10,559 nucleotides of DNA from Phycisphaeraceae bacterium (GTDB lineage Bacteria; Planctomycetota; Phycisphaerae; Phycisphaerales; Phycisphaeraceae). Location: positions 1 through 10,559 of the forward strand of contig JANQKH010000657.1 in the NCBI GenBank assembly GCA_028281215.1, read 5' to 3'. Each line of letters begins with the position of its first letter. Position 1 is the first letter of the stretch. Both the position numbers and the translations under genes were made by a program. This document shows positions 1 to 8,072 of the stretch, in pieces. The notes under the pieces were generated by a model. The model did no database searches. It saw only the letters and a program-made list of their open reading frames with translations, and had not been told where the DNA came from.

Positions 1-663
1 TTTTTCCACAGCGATGAAGCCATTTCAGGCGGCGATGACTACTTCGGCATCTCCGACGGTGCCGGCGGAGGCGACTTCGGCGGTGATACACCGCCCATCA
101 ACGTCAAAAACTACATCGGTGCCAACGGCAATTTCCTCACCGGCCAGGATCTTGACGGCGACGGCACGAACCCCAGCGTCATCGAATGGACCGGCATCGA
201 CATCTCCGGCGCCACCAACCTGCAATTCAGTGGCGCCTTCGCTGAGTTCTTCGATAACCCCGGCGACATCGATCAAGCCAACGATTCGATCCTGGTTGAA
301 GTCCAAATTGATGGCGGCGGATTCCAAAGTGTGCTGGCGTTTGAAGGCGCTGACTTTTCAAACACGACCTTCAACGGCATTTTCCGCGAAGACACCGACT
401 TTGACGGTGAAGGTGACGGTGTCACACTCAACAACGAGTTCTCGACCTTTATCAGGGATATTGGTGCGACGGGCAACCTGCTCGATCTTCGCCTGACGGT
501 GAACCTGAACGCCGGCGATGAAGACTTCGGAGCTGACAGTTTCATGATCCTCGGCGAACGTGCCGGCGGCAACAACGGTGATGCCGTGCCCGAACCGACC
601 ACGCTTGCTTTGCTTGGCTTCGGCGGCCTGATCCTCACGCGACGCCGACGTGCGGCTACGTGA
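1..663 (+). CDS. PEP-CTERM sorted secreted protein, C-terminal part (5' end outside window)
   Basis: The reading frame is open from base 1 to a TGA at 661-663, giving 220 residues with no start in the window. The last 25 residues are a textbook PEP-CTERM signal: V-P-E-P-T-T at 196-201, a short hydrophobic helix (about 202-213) and a four-arginine run, then a short tail. In this family the tag is processed by an exosortase and the protein is exported or surface-anchored. The body is acidic and rich in Gly, Asp and Asn. It has calcium-loop-like stretches (DLDGDG near 50-55, DTDFDGEGDG at 131-140) and looks like a beta-sandwich domain, but I cannot name one. The function of the mature protein is unknown. 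It converges with the deacetylase gene on the opposite strand, with a terminator between them. Methionine codons inside the frame (for example base 331, if read as GTG) are internal, because the frame continues upstream with the same composition. Confidence 0.9.
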   Translation, partial: FFHSDEAISGGDDYFGISDGAGGGDFGGDTPPINVKNYIGANGNFLTGQDLDGDGTNPSVIEWTGIDISGATNLQFSGAFAEFFDNPGDIDQANDSILVEVQIDGGGFQSVLAFEGADFSNTTFNGIFREDTDFDGEGDGVTLNNEFSTFIRDIGATGNLLDLRLTVNLNAGDEDFGADSFMILGERAGGNNGDAVPEPTTLALLGFGGLILTRRRRAAT

Positions 664-698
664 TTGGCATCACGGCATGACAACTTCAAAACCCTACC

Positions 699-727
699 AA
701 GCACGGCTGATTCGTCAGCCGTGTTTT
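699..727 (+). terminator. Intrinsic terminator after the PEP-CTERM gene
   Basis: A perfect 9-bp stem (702-710 with 715-723, arm CACGGCTGA) closes a TTCG loop at 711-714 and is followed by TTTT at 724-727. Flanking A/G bases at 699-701 can extend the pairing into the T run. It lies 38 bases past the PEP-CTERM stop. On the other strand the hairpin is not followed by a T tract, so it is mainly a terminator for the + strand gene. Confidence 0.88.
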
Positions 728-755
728 CATTGACGGAGACTCGCGGGACGGGTTT

Positions 756-1502
756 TCACTGTCCGAACATATCCTTGAGCACATCATCACCGGGATACGG
801 ATGGCCGCGATGCTGCGTGAACGCTTCGGCATACTCAACGCCGATCTGCTTGCCGCGCATGGCGTTCTGCCGTTTCATTGATTCGATGTATTCATCCATG
901 CCGTGATGCGCGCGCAGCCATTCGCGCTGGGATTCATGACAGGCAAGCAGGTCCGCTTTGCGATCGATATCGCTGCTGATGTCGATTACCGTCGGCGGCG
1001 AAACGGGGTTGCCGTACGGGTCCGTTCCGCCGAGCGGATCGCAATAGTAAAGATAGGGCACGCCGGAGCCTTCCTTGAGCGGCACGTCCGACGTGTTGGG
1101 CGCCCCGAAACCGAAGCTCGCTGCGCGGCAGATGAGCGAGGTCATCTCGTGGTCCATCATGTAGTCCTTGGGCGCATGGGTGAACACCAGCGTTGGCGCG
1201 ACGCGACGGAATAGATCGACCGCCTTCTGCAGCGTCGGTTTGTCGTAGCATACGTAGATATCTCGCTCGTCCAGGCAGTGGTATTCGCCGAGCAACATCT
1301 GCGCGGACTTGCGGTTTTCATTGGTGCGCACGGCACTGATTTCCCACCGCGTACGATCCATTGTGCCGCAATCGCCCGGCGTCATGGACGCGATATGAAT
1401 CTCCCAACCGGCGTCCGCGAGTTTGCACAACGTGCCGCCGCAAAGGAACTCGGCGTCGTCGGGATGGGCGAGCAGCGTGAGGACGGTTTGGTTGTCGGGC
1501 AT
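756..1502 (-). CDS. LmbE/PIG-L family deacetylase (zinc N-acetyl hydrolase)
   Basis: The 248-residue protein carries the family's N-terminal signature AHPDDAE at residues 12-18. His13 and Asp16 are the expected zinc ligands and Asp15 the expected catalytic base. A third zinc-ligand candidate is His118 in the DYMMDHEMTS segment, which replaces the usual HPDHxA stretch. Family members remove N-acetyl groups from sugars (GlcNAc-PI, mycothiol and bacillithiol precursors, chitin oligomers). The length is normal and no signal peptide is seen, so it is probably cytoplasmic. It follows the large secreted dehydrogenase gene by 122 bases on the same strand; no terminator is visible in that gap, so co-transcription is possible. 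The ribosome site is weak (GAGAC-like about 8 bases before ATG). The substrate cannot be read from sequence; linkage to a carbohydrate-binding-like protein makes an acetylated sugar reasonable, but this is inference. Confidence 0.9.
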   Translation of the reverse strand: MPDNQTVLTLLAHPDDAEFLCGGTLCKLADAGWEIHIASMTPGDCGTMDRTRWEISAVRTNENRKSAQMLLGEYHCLDERDIYVCYDKPTLQKAVDLFRRVAPTLVFTHAPKDYMMDHEMTSLICRAASFGFGAPNTSDVPLKEGSGVPYLYYCDPLGGTDPYGNPVSPPTVIDISSDIDRKADLLACHESQREWLRAHHGMDEYIESMKRQNAMRGKQIGVEYAEAFTQHRGHPYPGDDVLKDMFGQ

Positions 1503-1624
1503 GGTCTGTCTCGGAAGAATGGCAGCGGATGAACGCAGTTGAATACGGATGTTGTAGGCGGGTGAAATGATAGTTGAATTGCATTGCGATCGAATGGGAA
1601 CAGAGTGATGGGTGCGCTATACGG

Positions 1625-4600
1625 TTATTTCACCGGCACCAGCCGCACACCCCGCAGGTCCATCAGTTCGCCATTGACTTTTCCCGCCGCGCGAAGGGTG
1701 ATGCGTTGAGCGCCGGCGGCGAGTTGCAATCTGCCGACTTTGCGCTGTTCGTACCGGTCCTGCGAACCGGTCGATTGAACCTCCCCTTGCAGTCGATCCA
1801 CTTCGCTGATCTGGTTCAAGGCGGCGAGCATGAAGGTGTTGCCCTGCCATGCGTTCTCGGCCGCGTAGTCGAACCACACGTCGTATTCGCCGGCCGCCGC
1901 ACCGTCGATCTGCCAGACGAGGTAGTCATCGGCGCTGATCCAGTTGCCGATGTTGTTATCTTGCTTCTCATAGTTCACGGTCGTCCCGAACGCTTCGAGG
2001 TTGCGGCAGGTGAGCACGATCGAACCGTTGCCGGCGGGTTTGTAGATACGCGGTTTGATCGGCAGCGCGCGCGGCGGCTGACTGCGATGTTGCACGTAGG
2101 CGATCACGTCCGCGAGCGCCTGTTTGCTTTCGCCCGGTGTGTCTTCACCCAGCTTGCTCAATTCTTTTTCGAGGCCTTCGGGCATGAGTGACAGGTTGGT
2201 GCTGCGCAGTGAGAACACATCTTTGCGGAGGATGACATGTTTGTCGCCGTTGGGGCCGACGATGGTGAGCGAGCCGCCGGTTTCGCTGACGAGCATGCCG
2301 GTGAACGTGTCGCCCTGTTCGGTTTCGCAGACATAGTTGATGTACCGCGAGTCGACGGCCGCGTTCGGATCGAGAATGTGCTTGAGCAGGTAGCCGGTCG
2401 AGCGATCGGTCAGCGAACTGAGGTCCGGGGCAACGCCTTGGCCTTCGCCGGCGAGGCGATGGCATGCGGCGCAGGCTTTGGTGAAGAGTGTGCGGCCGCG
2501 CGCGGTGTCGCCTTGCAACTTGGCGACGTCGGCGAACTGTTCGACGAGTTTGCCGCGATCGGTTTGCCGGTCGCCAAGCAGTTTCTTGGCGCGGTCGCGA
2601 ACGGCGGGCGATTTGTGCGTAACCAAGCGTTGCCGGGCGGAAGTGTCGATTTCGACGGGTTGGACTGTGCCGGCTTTGACAGCGTCAAGAAGGATTGTGA
2701 TGCGCGACGTGCGCTGCAAAAACAAGGCGACGATGCGCGAACGCAACGTGGGTGTGAACGATTTCCAACGGTCGGCGTTGAGCAACATCGACCGGATGGC
2801 TTCGTCGCCTTGCCGGGTAATCGCATTCACCGCCACGCGTTGCAACGCGGTTGACGCATCTGGCTTCAACAGGTCTGCGATCAAGCGTGATTCGCTGTCA
2901 CGGGTGGCATGCAGTCGGCCGAACAGGCGCAACGCCTCGGCCTGCTCCTTGGGCGACATAGCATTGAAGTTCCGGTGATCGGTGATCCACGTCACCATCG
3001 CTTGCACCTTCGACGCGCCGGACCACTGCGCATTGCCCGGCAGCGCTGCCAGCGTTTGTAGCGTCTGTCCGCGCCGCGCCATCGCGTCCAGCAACGCGGC
3101 GACGATCGAACACTGTTTGGCCGAGTAACCCATTTCTCCCCGGTTTGCGGCGCGATCGATCGTCGCCAGCAGCAGCACATGTTTCTTTTCGGCCACAACC
3201 ATGGTGGCCAGCGATTCGATGATGTCGGACGGCGGGTCGTGTGTTTTGAGCAATGTGTTTGTCAGCGGCGCCAGGTGAGGCCGCGCTGAACTCATGACCG
3301 CCGCTTGCACGTATGGGTCCGCCTTGCTCGCCAGCATGATGCGACTGAGCAGCGCGCCGGCCTTGGGCGCGTCGTGTTCCCCAAGCGAAAAAGCAAGCTG
3401 CATGCGCTGTTTGCGATCGCGCGGCAACGTCGTCGTCGACAGGGCTTCCAGCGATCCGCTCAATCGAATCTGATGATCAAACACATCCGGGTTGGAACGA
3501 TTAAGAATCGGCTTCAGATCGCCCGGCTCCAATTCTTTCATCGCGTCCAACACACACATGGCGTGCAGCCGACCCAGATCAGATTTGCCCGGCTTGCCCT
3601 CGATCAATAAATCCGTGAACAGATAGCGATTCCTTTGAATACGAAGCTTGCGATCGAGCATGGCTTTCTCAAACCATTTGATTTTCTTTTCGACCGCAGC
3701 CGTCTGCGGCACGGTGAAGTTGAGATGCTTATCCCTGAACACAAGCAATGCATGAAGGTTGTCCCGCCACAGCAACGCCATGCTCGCCAAGTCACGCACG
3801 TAGCCGTTGCGATCGGCGAGCAGCGGAATGAGTTCGTCCTCCTTCATGCGATCCAGTTGAATCGACAACGCTGGTCGACCCGGCATCACACCAGGTCCGA
3901 CATGTCGCTTGGTGGTCGCGCGGCGAAACTCGTCCGGTTTGGTCGGCAACCGGTCCGTCGCCACGTTCGCCTTGCGATACACCCGAAAAATCCGCCCGCG
4001 GTCCTTGCCGTGCCGCAGCGCGAACAGGTCGTGCACTTCCTTCGGCGCCCATTGAGCGTGCTCGATCACTGCGCGGTACATGTCGGCAATCCAGATCGTC
4101 CCGTCCGGTGCGGTGCGGACCATTGCGGGGCGGAACCAGTTGTCACTCGACGTGAGCCATTCCCGTTGCGCTTCGCTTTTGGCGCGCACGGCTTTGAACG
4201 TCACGCCTTCAGGCAACAGCACGCGTCGCGTGACCAGGTTGTGGACTGGTTCGCAGACAAACGCGTTGTGGTAATAGCTGTCACGGATCGCATCGAGCAG
4301 TGTGTCGCGATAGATGTGCAGGCCGCACGCGCTGGTGAAACGACCGGCCATGTATGGTGCATGAAAACGTTCAACCCGCTGCCCCTGTGCGAACAACGGC
4401 GGGTTGCGCGGCGTGACCAGACTGATCACCGGATCCGGATATTTCACGTGCGGGTTGCGGCGAAGGTAGTGATCGGGCAATACGTACTGGCGGATCAGGT
4501 CGCTGTTGTTGCAGCCGAACCAGTTGCCGTAGTCGTCGCGCACCCGGCCGAACTGCGACGGGCCTGTCGCGTGTTCGAGTTCACCTGTGTCGGGGCGGAT

Positions 4601-5236
4601 ACGCACGTCACGGTTGCGAATGTCAATCACCTTGCCGGTCTTCATCGATTTCACTTTGCCATGCGACAATCCGTTCGCACAGTAAATCCAATTGTCGAGT
4701 CCCCACCGCAGGCCATTGATGCGCAGTTGCGGGTTGCCTTCATGAAAGCCGGTGTAGAGCACCTCGCGTTTGTCCGCCTTGAAGTTGTCATCGTTCGGCG
4801 TGTTGTCGGCCGCGAAAAGAATGTCTGGCGCGGCGGTGATGAGCACGCCGTTCCGCCAGGGCAACACACCATTCGGGTAGTTGAGGTCATCCAAGAAGAC
4901 GTGGCGTTTGTCGTATCGGCCGTCGTGGTTGCTGTCGGTGAGATAGACGACCCGTCCGTGCGGTTTCTTGTCGCTCTTGTCATTCGCCGGCAGGTGGTTG
5001 TAGTCCGCCATCTCGACGACCCAAAGTTTTCCATCCGGCCCCCACGCGAACGCTACCGGATCCAACACCAACGGCTCTGCGGCGACCAGTTCGATCACAA
5101 ATCCTTCAGGCAGTTCGAATGTTTTAATCGCATCATGCGGATTCGGCGCGCCAGGTTTCATGCGGTCGACTTCGGCCTGCGCGATTACCCCGAAGCCCAA
5201 CAGCCCAATCAGGATCAAACATTGCAATGTCCGCAT
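1625..5236 (-). CDS. Secreted PVC-type dehydrogenase with HEAT region, cytochrome c domain and C-terminal carbohydrate-binding-like domain
   Basis: This 1203-residue protein starts at the ATG at 5236, which has a strong GGAGGT site 4 bases upstream and opens a Sec signal peptide (hydrophobic residues 7-18, likely cleavage after AQA at 19-21). The frame is open to 5308, but that longer start would bury the signal peptide and the promoter. Residues about 42-460 match the planctomycete/verrucomicrobial 'membrane-bound dehydrogenase' domain (PEGF at 43-46, WGPDGKLWVVEMADY at 65-79), a beta-propeller related to soluble sugar dehydrogenases. About 480-880 is helical and HEAT-like. A haem-binding domain follows, with CAACH at 922-926 and a candidate axial Met1018 in LMPEG. 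Residues 1072-1203 look like a beta-sandwich carbohydrate-binding module (DYLVWQID, GEYDVWFDYA). Expected role: periplasmic oxidation of a sugar-like substrate with electrons passed to the bound haem c. Substrate and cofactor are unknown. Confidence 0.92.
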   Translation of the reverse strand: MRTLQCLILIGLLGFGVIAQAEVDRMKPGAPNPHDAIKTFELPEGFVIELVAAEPLVLDPVAFAWGPDGKLWVVEMADYNHLPANDKSDKKPHGRVVYLTDSNHDGRYDKRHVFLDDLNYPNGVLPWRNGVLITAAPDILFAADNTPNDDNFKADKREVLYTGFHEGNPQLRINGLRWGLDNWIYCANGLSHGKVKSMKTGKVIDIRNRDVRIRPDTGELEHATGPSQFGRVRDDYGNWFGCNNSDLIRQYVLPDHYLRRNPHVKYPDPVISLVTPRNPPLFAQGQRVERFHAPYMAGRFTSACGLHIYRDTLLDAIRDSYYHNAFVCEPVHNLVTRRVLLPEGVTFKAVRAKSEAQREWLTSSDNWFRPAMVRTAPDGTIWIADMYRAVIEHAQWAPKEVHDLFALRHGKDRGRIFRVYRKANVATDRLPTKPDEFRRATTKRHVGPGVMPGRPALSIQLDRMKEDELIPLLADRNGYVRDLASMALLWRDNLHALLVFRDKHLNFTVPQTAAVEKKIKWFEKAMLDRKLRIQRNRYLFTDLLIEGKPGKSDLGRLHAMCVLDAMKELEPGDLKPILNRSNPDVFDHQIRLSGSLEALSTTTLPRDRKQRMQLAFSLGEHDAPKAGALLSRIMLASKADPYVQAAVMSSARPHLAPLTNTLLKTHDPPSDIIESLATMVVAEKKHVLLLATIDRAANRGEMGYSAKQCSIVAALLDAMARRGQTLQTLAALPGNAQWSGASKVQAMVTWITDHRNFNAMSPKEQAEALRLFGRLHATRDSESRLIADLLKPDASTALQRVAVNAITRQGDEAIRSMLLNADRWKSFTPTLRSRIVALFLQRTSRITILLDAVKAGTVQPVEIDTSARQRLVTHKSPAVRDRAKKLLGDRQTDRGKLVEQFADVAKLQGDTARGRTLFTKACAACHRLAGEGQGVAPDLSSLTDRSTGYLLKHILDPNAAVDSRYINYVCETEQGDTFTGMLVSETGGSLTIVGPNGDKHVILRKDVFSLRSTNLSLMPEGLEKELSKLGEDTPGESKQALADVIAYVQHRSQPPRALPIKPRIYKPAGNGSIVLTCRNLEAFGTTVNYEKQDNNIGNWISADDYLVWQIDGAAAGEYDVWFDYAAENAWQGNTFMLAALNQISEVDRLQGEVQSTGSQDRYEQRKVGRLQLAAGAQRITLRAAGKVNGELMDLRGVRLVPVK

Positions 5237-5240
5237 GTCG

Positions 5241-5246
5241 ACCTCC
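5241..5246 (-). promoter_or_regulatory. Ribosome binding site that fixes the dehydrogenase start
   Basis: On the minus strand this reads GGAGGT, 4 bases before the ATG at 5236. It supports that start over the in-frame ATGs at 5248 and 5308. Confidence 0.8.
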
Positions 5247-5263
5247 ATGCCATGGAAGACTGC

Positions 5264-5292
5264 ATTATCGAGGTTCCACCCGGTTTGACCAA
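5264..5292 (-). promoter_or_regulatory. Candidate sigma-70-type promoter of the dehydrogenase gene
   Basis: On the minus strand there is TTGGTC (5292-5287), a 17-base spacer, then GATAAT (5269-5264). The -10 matches the consensus at five of six bases and the -35 at three. It sits between the terminator of the upstream gene and the ribosome site, implying a transcript start near 5257 and a leader of about 20 bases. Planctomycete promoters are poorly defined, so this is a candidate only. Confidence 0.5.
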
Positions 5293-5310
5293 AACATGGA
5301 TATGGCAACG

Positions 5311-5358
5311 AAAAACGAGGCAGTCGGCATGCTCATCGACATGTGCATGCTCGCTGCC
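5311..5358 (-). terminator. Intrinsic terminator after the outer-membrane protein gene
   Basis: Read on the minus strand, GGCAG-cga-GCATGC (5358-5345) pairs with GCATGC-cga-CTGCC (5332-5319), with a symmetric three-base internal loop and a 12-base apical loop. TCG and five T residues follow (5315-5311). The stop codon of the upstream gene is at 5394-5396, about 35 bases before the stem. Confidence 0.72.
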
Positions 5359-5393
5359 CCGCTCGGTAAATGATTCAGTTGTCAGTCAGTGGA

Positions 5394-6287
5394 TCAGAAT
5401 GACAGCACGAGCGAGAATGTCCAGCGGTAGCCGAACAGATCATTCGCATCGGTGATTGGTGCTTCGTAGGCGGCGCGGAGTCCGACACCTTTCCATGGCC
5501 GCAACTCGCCGCCAATGCCGTAGGTGATCACACTTTCACTGGCGTCACCGCCGAGGTTCGCCACGTCCACGCCTGAGAACGGCAGCGCGACGGCGCCTTC
5601 ATCGATGACGTGATAGCCGTTGAATTCCACCACCGGACTGAACCACTCACAAATGTAATAGTCCGCGTGCAAATGCCAGCTCAAATGGTCCGAGTTGCCG
5701 AGAGCCTGGCCCTTGTCCGCAGCGATGAAGTAATTCAACGTGCCGCCCAAGTGCAGGCGATCAAAGCCTTTGTTCACCGAGGCCCAGAGGCGCCATTCGT
5801 CGTCGTCCTGCAACACCTGATTGTCACCGATTGAAAGTTCGTAACCAGCGCCGATCGAGACATGGAGTTGATTTTCCCAGTCCTGAATCACGTTGAATTT
5901 CAAACCTGCCGCCACATCCATCCAACCTTCGGCATCCACCGCGCCTGAATCAAAGTCTGCGTAGCCGTCCTTGTATGCCACGAGTTGAAGGCGATCGGTC
6001 AGCGCGAGTCGCGCCTGAAGGGCGCCGACTTTTGCATTGCCGCCGGCGATGGCGTTTACGGTTGGAAAATCGTGATACAGGAACCACGCGCGGATGTCGG
6101 TGGTGATGAATGAGTCTTCGTGAAAGTATGGCGCCGTGATGGGATGCACAAAACGATGTTCATCCGGCACGGCGGCGGCTGCTTCGTTCGGATTGCCGAA
6201 CAGAACAAAATTGGCGTGTTGGCCAAAAGAATCAGCGCCTTGGCAGGTGAGGACGGCGAGAACGATCAGAATGATGGTGCGTGGCAT
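5394..6287 (-). CDS. Outer-membrane beta-barrel protein of unknown function
   Basis: The 297-residue protein begins with a Sec signal (MPRT, then a hydrophobic stretch to about residue 14; cleavage site uncertain, between about 17 and 25). Cys15 does not sit in a good lipobox. The rest is a series of alternating hydrophobic/polar strands such as LQARLALTDRLQLVAYK, LHVSIGAGYEL and VGLRAAYEA, and it ends in WTFSLVLSF. The terminal Phe is the usual recognition signal for barrel assembly in the outer membrane. The strand pattern suggests a porin-like or solute-transport barrel, but I do not recognise a named family. The start at 6287 has a good ribosome site (AAGGGAG at 6299-6293). The gene is 150 bases downstream of the terminase gene and ends at its own terminator, so it is probably an independent unit. 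Confidence 0.8.
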   Translation of the reverse strand: MPRTIILIVLAVLTCQGADSFGQHANFVLFGNPNEAAAAVPDEHRFVHPITAPYFHEDSFITTDIRAWFLYHDFPTVNAIAGGNAKVGALQARLALTDRLQLVAYKDGYADFDSGAVDAEGWMDVAAGLKFNVIQDWENQLHVSIGAGYELSIGDNQVLQDDDEWRLWASVNKGFDRLHLGGTLNYFIAADKGQALGNSDHLSWHLHADYYICEWFSPVVEFNGYHVIDEGAVALPFSGVDVANLGGDASESVITYGIGGELRPWKGVGLRAAYEAPITDANDLFGYRWTFSLVLSF

Positions 6288-6318
6288 GGCAACTCCCTTG
6301 AATATCTAGTTTGTTTTC

Positions 6319-6358
6319 CCTTGGTCGCCGGCTTGGCGTTCAAGCCTTGGACGGCCGG
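6319..6358. repeat. Short direct repeat with internal hairpin upstream of the outer-membrane protein gene
   Basis: CCTTGGTCGCCGG (6319-6331) and CCTTGGACGGCCGG (6345-6358) are near-identical, with starts 26 bases apart. Between and overlapping them, GGCTTG (6330-6335) and CAAGCC (6341-6346) can pair around a five-base loop. It lies 30-70 bases upstream of the start at 6287, so it could be an operator or leader structure. The 6288-6437 gap also holds an AT-rich patch (6381-6400, TAAAAT on the minus strand) that might carry a promoter, but no convincing -35 goes with it. Confidence 0.35.
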
Positions 6359-6437
6359 GTTGACAACCGCGTACAACAAAAGAGTATTTTATCTTTTAAT
6401 GTCTGCCATGGGTGATTCCCCCATATGAAAACGATCA

Positions 6438-8072
6438 TCATCCCATGTAATCCCGTTCGTCAACCGTGCCGCTTCCTGTTTCAAGGTTCACCACCAGATA
6501 GCGCAACGCATCGCACGCGTGATCATGCCCATCCTTCACGGGTGATTCGCTGCGCGGCTTGTCCGGGTCGAAGTGGTAGCCGGCGAGTGAACGAATCAGG
6601 TGTTCGCAGTGCGGCGCGATGCGCAGGGTGCCTTGTTCCAAGCGTCGGCGGACGCGCTTGATCCCTTCGATGACGGAACTGCGCTTGGCGCGAATGCGAT
6701 AGCCGCGCCGGCGAAGCAGATCAATCTCACTGCGACCGGTCTGACTGCTGCGCTGCCCGCCCGCCGGGTCGACGCCCAGCCACGCCGGCTTCGGCCAACC
6801 CTGCCGTTCGATGTGCACGAGGTTCTGATCCAACGTCAGCCCCTCTTCCACATGCTCGTCGACAATCTCAATGATCTGATGGTGCACGTTGTTGGGGTCG
6901 CGGCCGTCGATGAACTCACCCGGCTTGAGTCGCGCCCACAACATGACCAACGGATTGCGAATGCCGAAGTCCATGCCCCCGACCAACTGGTGCGACGGAT
7001 CGTCCTGCCGCGAGCCTGATTCGATCAGCACTTGACGCAACGGGCGTTCTTCCGGCCACACCTGGCTAATACTTTTCACCGACGCCACCAGTTCCTGCTT
7101 CAGTTGACCGGGGCCGACCGGCATCACGTGCTTGCCGCCGGGTGCGGGATCGAACATGGCGTACACACTGTCACTGGTCGTCGGCCGACGGCACATCATC
7201 TCGGCAGACCAGGTTGCATCGTCCGTGCGTTGCCGTTGGGCGATCAGGTCATCAATGTGCATGAAACCGTCGGCAAACTTCGCCCTGCCCTGACAATCGT
7301 TCCACAACAGGCATTGTTCACAGTCGCGCTGCGGCGGGCACTTTTCAATCACATCGAGCGCGCACCAGCGAAGCAACTTTGCGCTGTCATGCTTGCCTTC
7401 GGAGCCCTGCCGGGCATGTTCGATCACTTCACCCATCAGACCGAACGGGCGGTGGTAGGTAGACGTGACGTCGATCGCGCCTTGCACGAACGTCTCGCCG
7501 CACTGTTTCGACCGCGTGACCATCTGCACAGCCTGCCAGACCTGCCGGTCGAACAGATCAACTTCATCGCAGCGAATCTTCTGCACACGCTGTCCGCGCA
7601 CGCTCCGCGGTGATTGCGTCAACACCGTCGCGACCGAACCGTTGACCAGTTCAATGCGTCGTTGCGTGGGATCGCCGGCCAGTACACCGCGAAACGCCGG
7701 CCGATCGAACAGCGAACGGAGATAGCCGTACATGCGGCTGGACTGTTCAAAGCTACCGCCGAGAATACAGATTTCAATGCCGGGTTTGAACACCAAATCG
7801 AGCAGGGTTGCGACTGCCCCGAGCATCGTTTTACCCCCGCCTCGATTCGCCCACACCACCACGTCGCCCGCAGCCGGTTCGAGAAACGAATGCGCCAGAT
7901 AGTCGAACGGCGCGTCGTTGCCTTTGACCAGCGCCTTTCTCGGCATGCGCAAGTCGAGCATGACCTCGACAAAGCGATGCAGTTGCGCCGCCGTGCGTGG
8001 GCGAAGCTTCGTGAGCATGTTCAAGCGATGGGTGCGGGCATGCCGCTGGGCTTGTCGCGTGGTGCCACTCAT
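6438..8072 (-). CDS. terL: Terminase large subunit (DNA-packaging ATPase and nuclease)
   Basis: The 544-residue protein shows the complete TerL layout. The motor has Walker A ANRGGGKT at 75-82, Walker B KIRCDEVDLF with Asp169-Glu170 at its end, and a coupling-motif-like ST pair at 204-205 in GAIDVTSTYH. The RNase H-like nuclease has acidic positions Asp368 (GGMDFG), Asp435 (LGVDPAGG) and Asp521 (HDHACDALRYL). In phages TerL pumps DNA into a procapsid and cuts it at initiation and termination. All these residues appear intact, so the gene is probably functional rather than decayed. Between the domains lies a cysteine cluster, C245-X5-C251-X2-C254-X5-C260, likely binding zinc or an Fe-S cluster. 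The ATG at 8072 overlaps the stop of the small gene upstream (ATGA) and has a GAGGAG site. No portal or capsid gene follows; downstream is a chromosomal-type outer-membrane protein gene. Confidence 0.92.
   Translation of the reverse strand: MSGTTRQAQRHARTHRLNMLTKLRPRTAAQLHRFVEVMLDLRMPRKALVKGNDAPFDYLAHSFLEPAAGDVVVWANRGGGKTMLGAVATLLDLVFKPGIEICILGGSFEQSSRMYGYLRSLFDRPAFRGVLAGDPTQRRIELVNGSVATVLTQSPRSVRGQRVQKIRCDEVDLFDRQVWQAVQMVTRSKQCGETFVQGAIDVTSTYHRPFGLMGEVIEHARQGSEGKHDSAKLLRWCALDVIEKCPPQRDCEQCLLWNDCQGRAKFADGFMHIDDLIAQRQRTDDATWSAEMMCRRPTTSDSVYAMFDPAPGGKHVMPVGPGQLKQELVASVKSISQVWPEERPLRQVLIESGSRQDDPSHQLVGGMDFGIRNPLVMLWARLKPGEFIDGRDPNNVHHQIIEIVDEHVEEGLTLDQNLVHIERQGWPKPAWLGVDPAGGQRSSQTGRSEIDLLRRRGYRIRAKRSSVIEGIKRVRRRLEQGTLRIAPHCEHLIRSLAGYHFDPDKPRSESPVKDGHDHACDALRYLVVNLETGSGTVDERDYMG

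Noticed and set aside
1503..1624. A separate promoter for the deacetylase gene
   Set aside because: Only weak matches (TATCAT with a poor -35) are present, so no call was made.
1574..2854. Two 205-codon + strand frames (1574-2191 and 2237-2854)
   Set aside because: Both are antisense to the haem and C-terminal domains of the dehydrogenase and show low-complexity composition without motifs.
3635..5455. A 606-codon open frame on the + strand
   Set aside because: It lies opposite the dehydrogenase gene, which has a signal peptide, domain motifs and a ribosome site. The translated + strand product is rich in Arg, Val and His with no domain or signal; it is a shadow frame of a GC-rich gene.
6360..6390. 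TTGACA on the + strand followed by TATTTT as a promoter
   Set aside because: The -35 is perfect, but the spacer is 19 bases, the -10 is poor, and it would read antisense into the terminase gene with no + strand gene ahead.
6408..6424. ATGGG/CCCAT hairpin after the terminase stop as a terminator
   Set aside because: Only a 5-bp stem with a 7-base loop and no T run follows on the minus strand.
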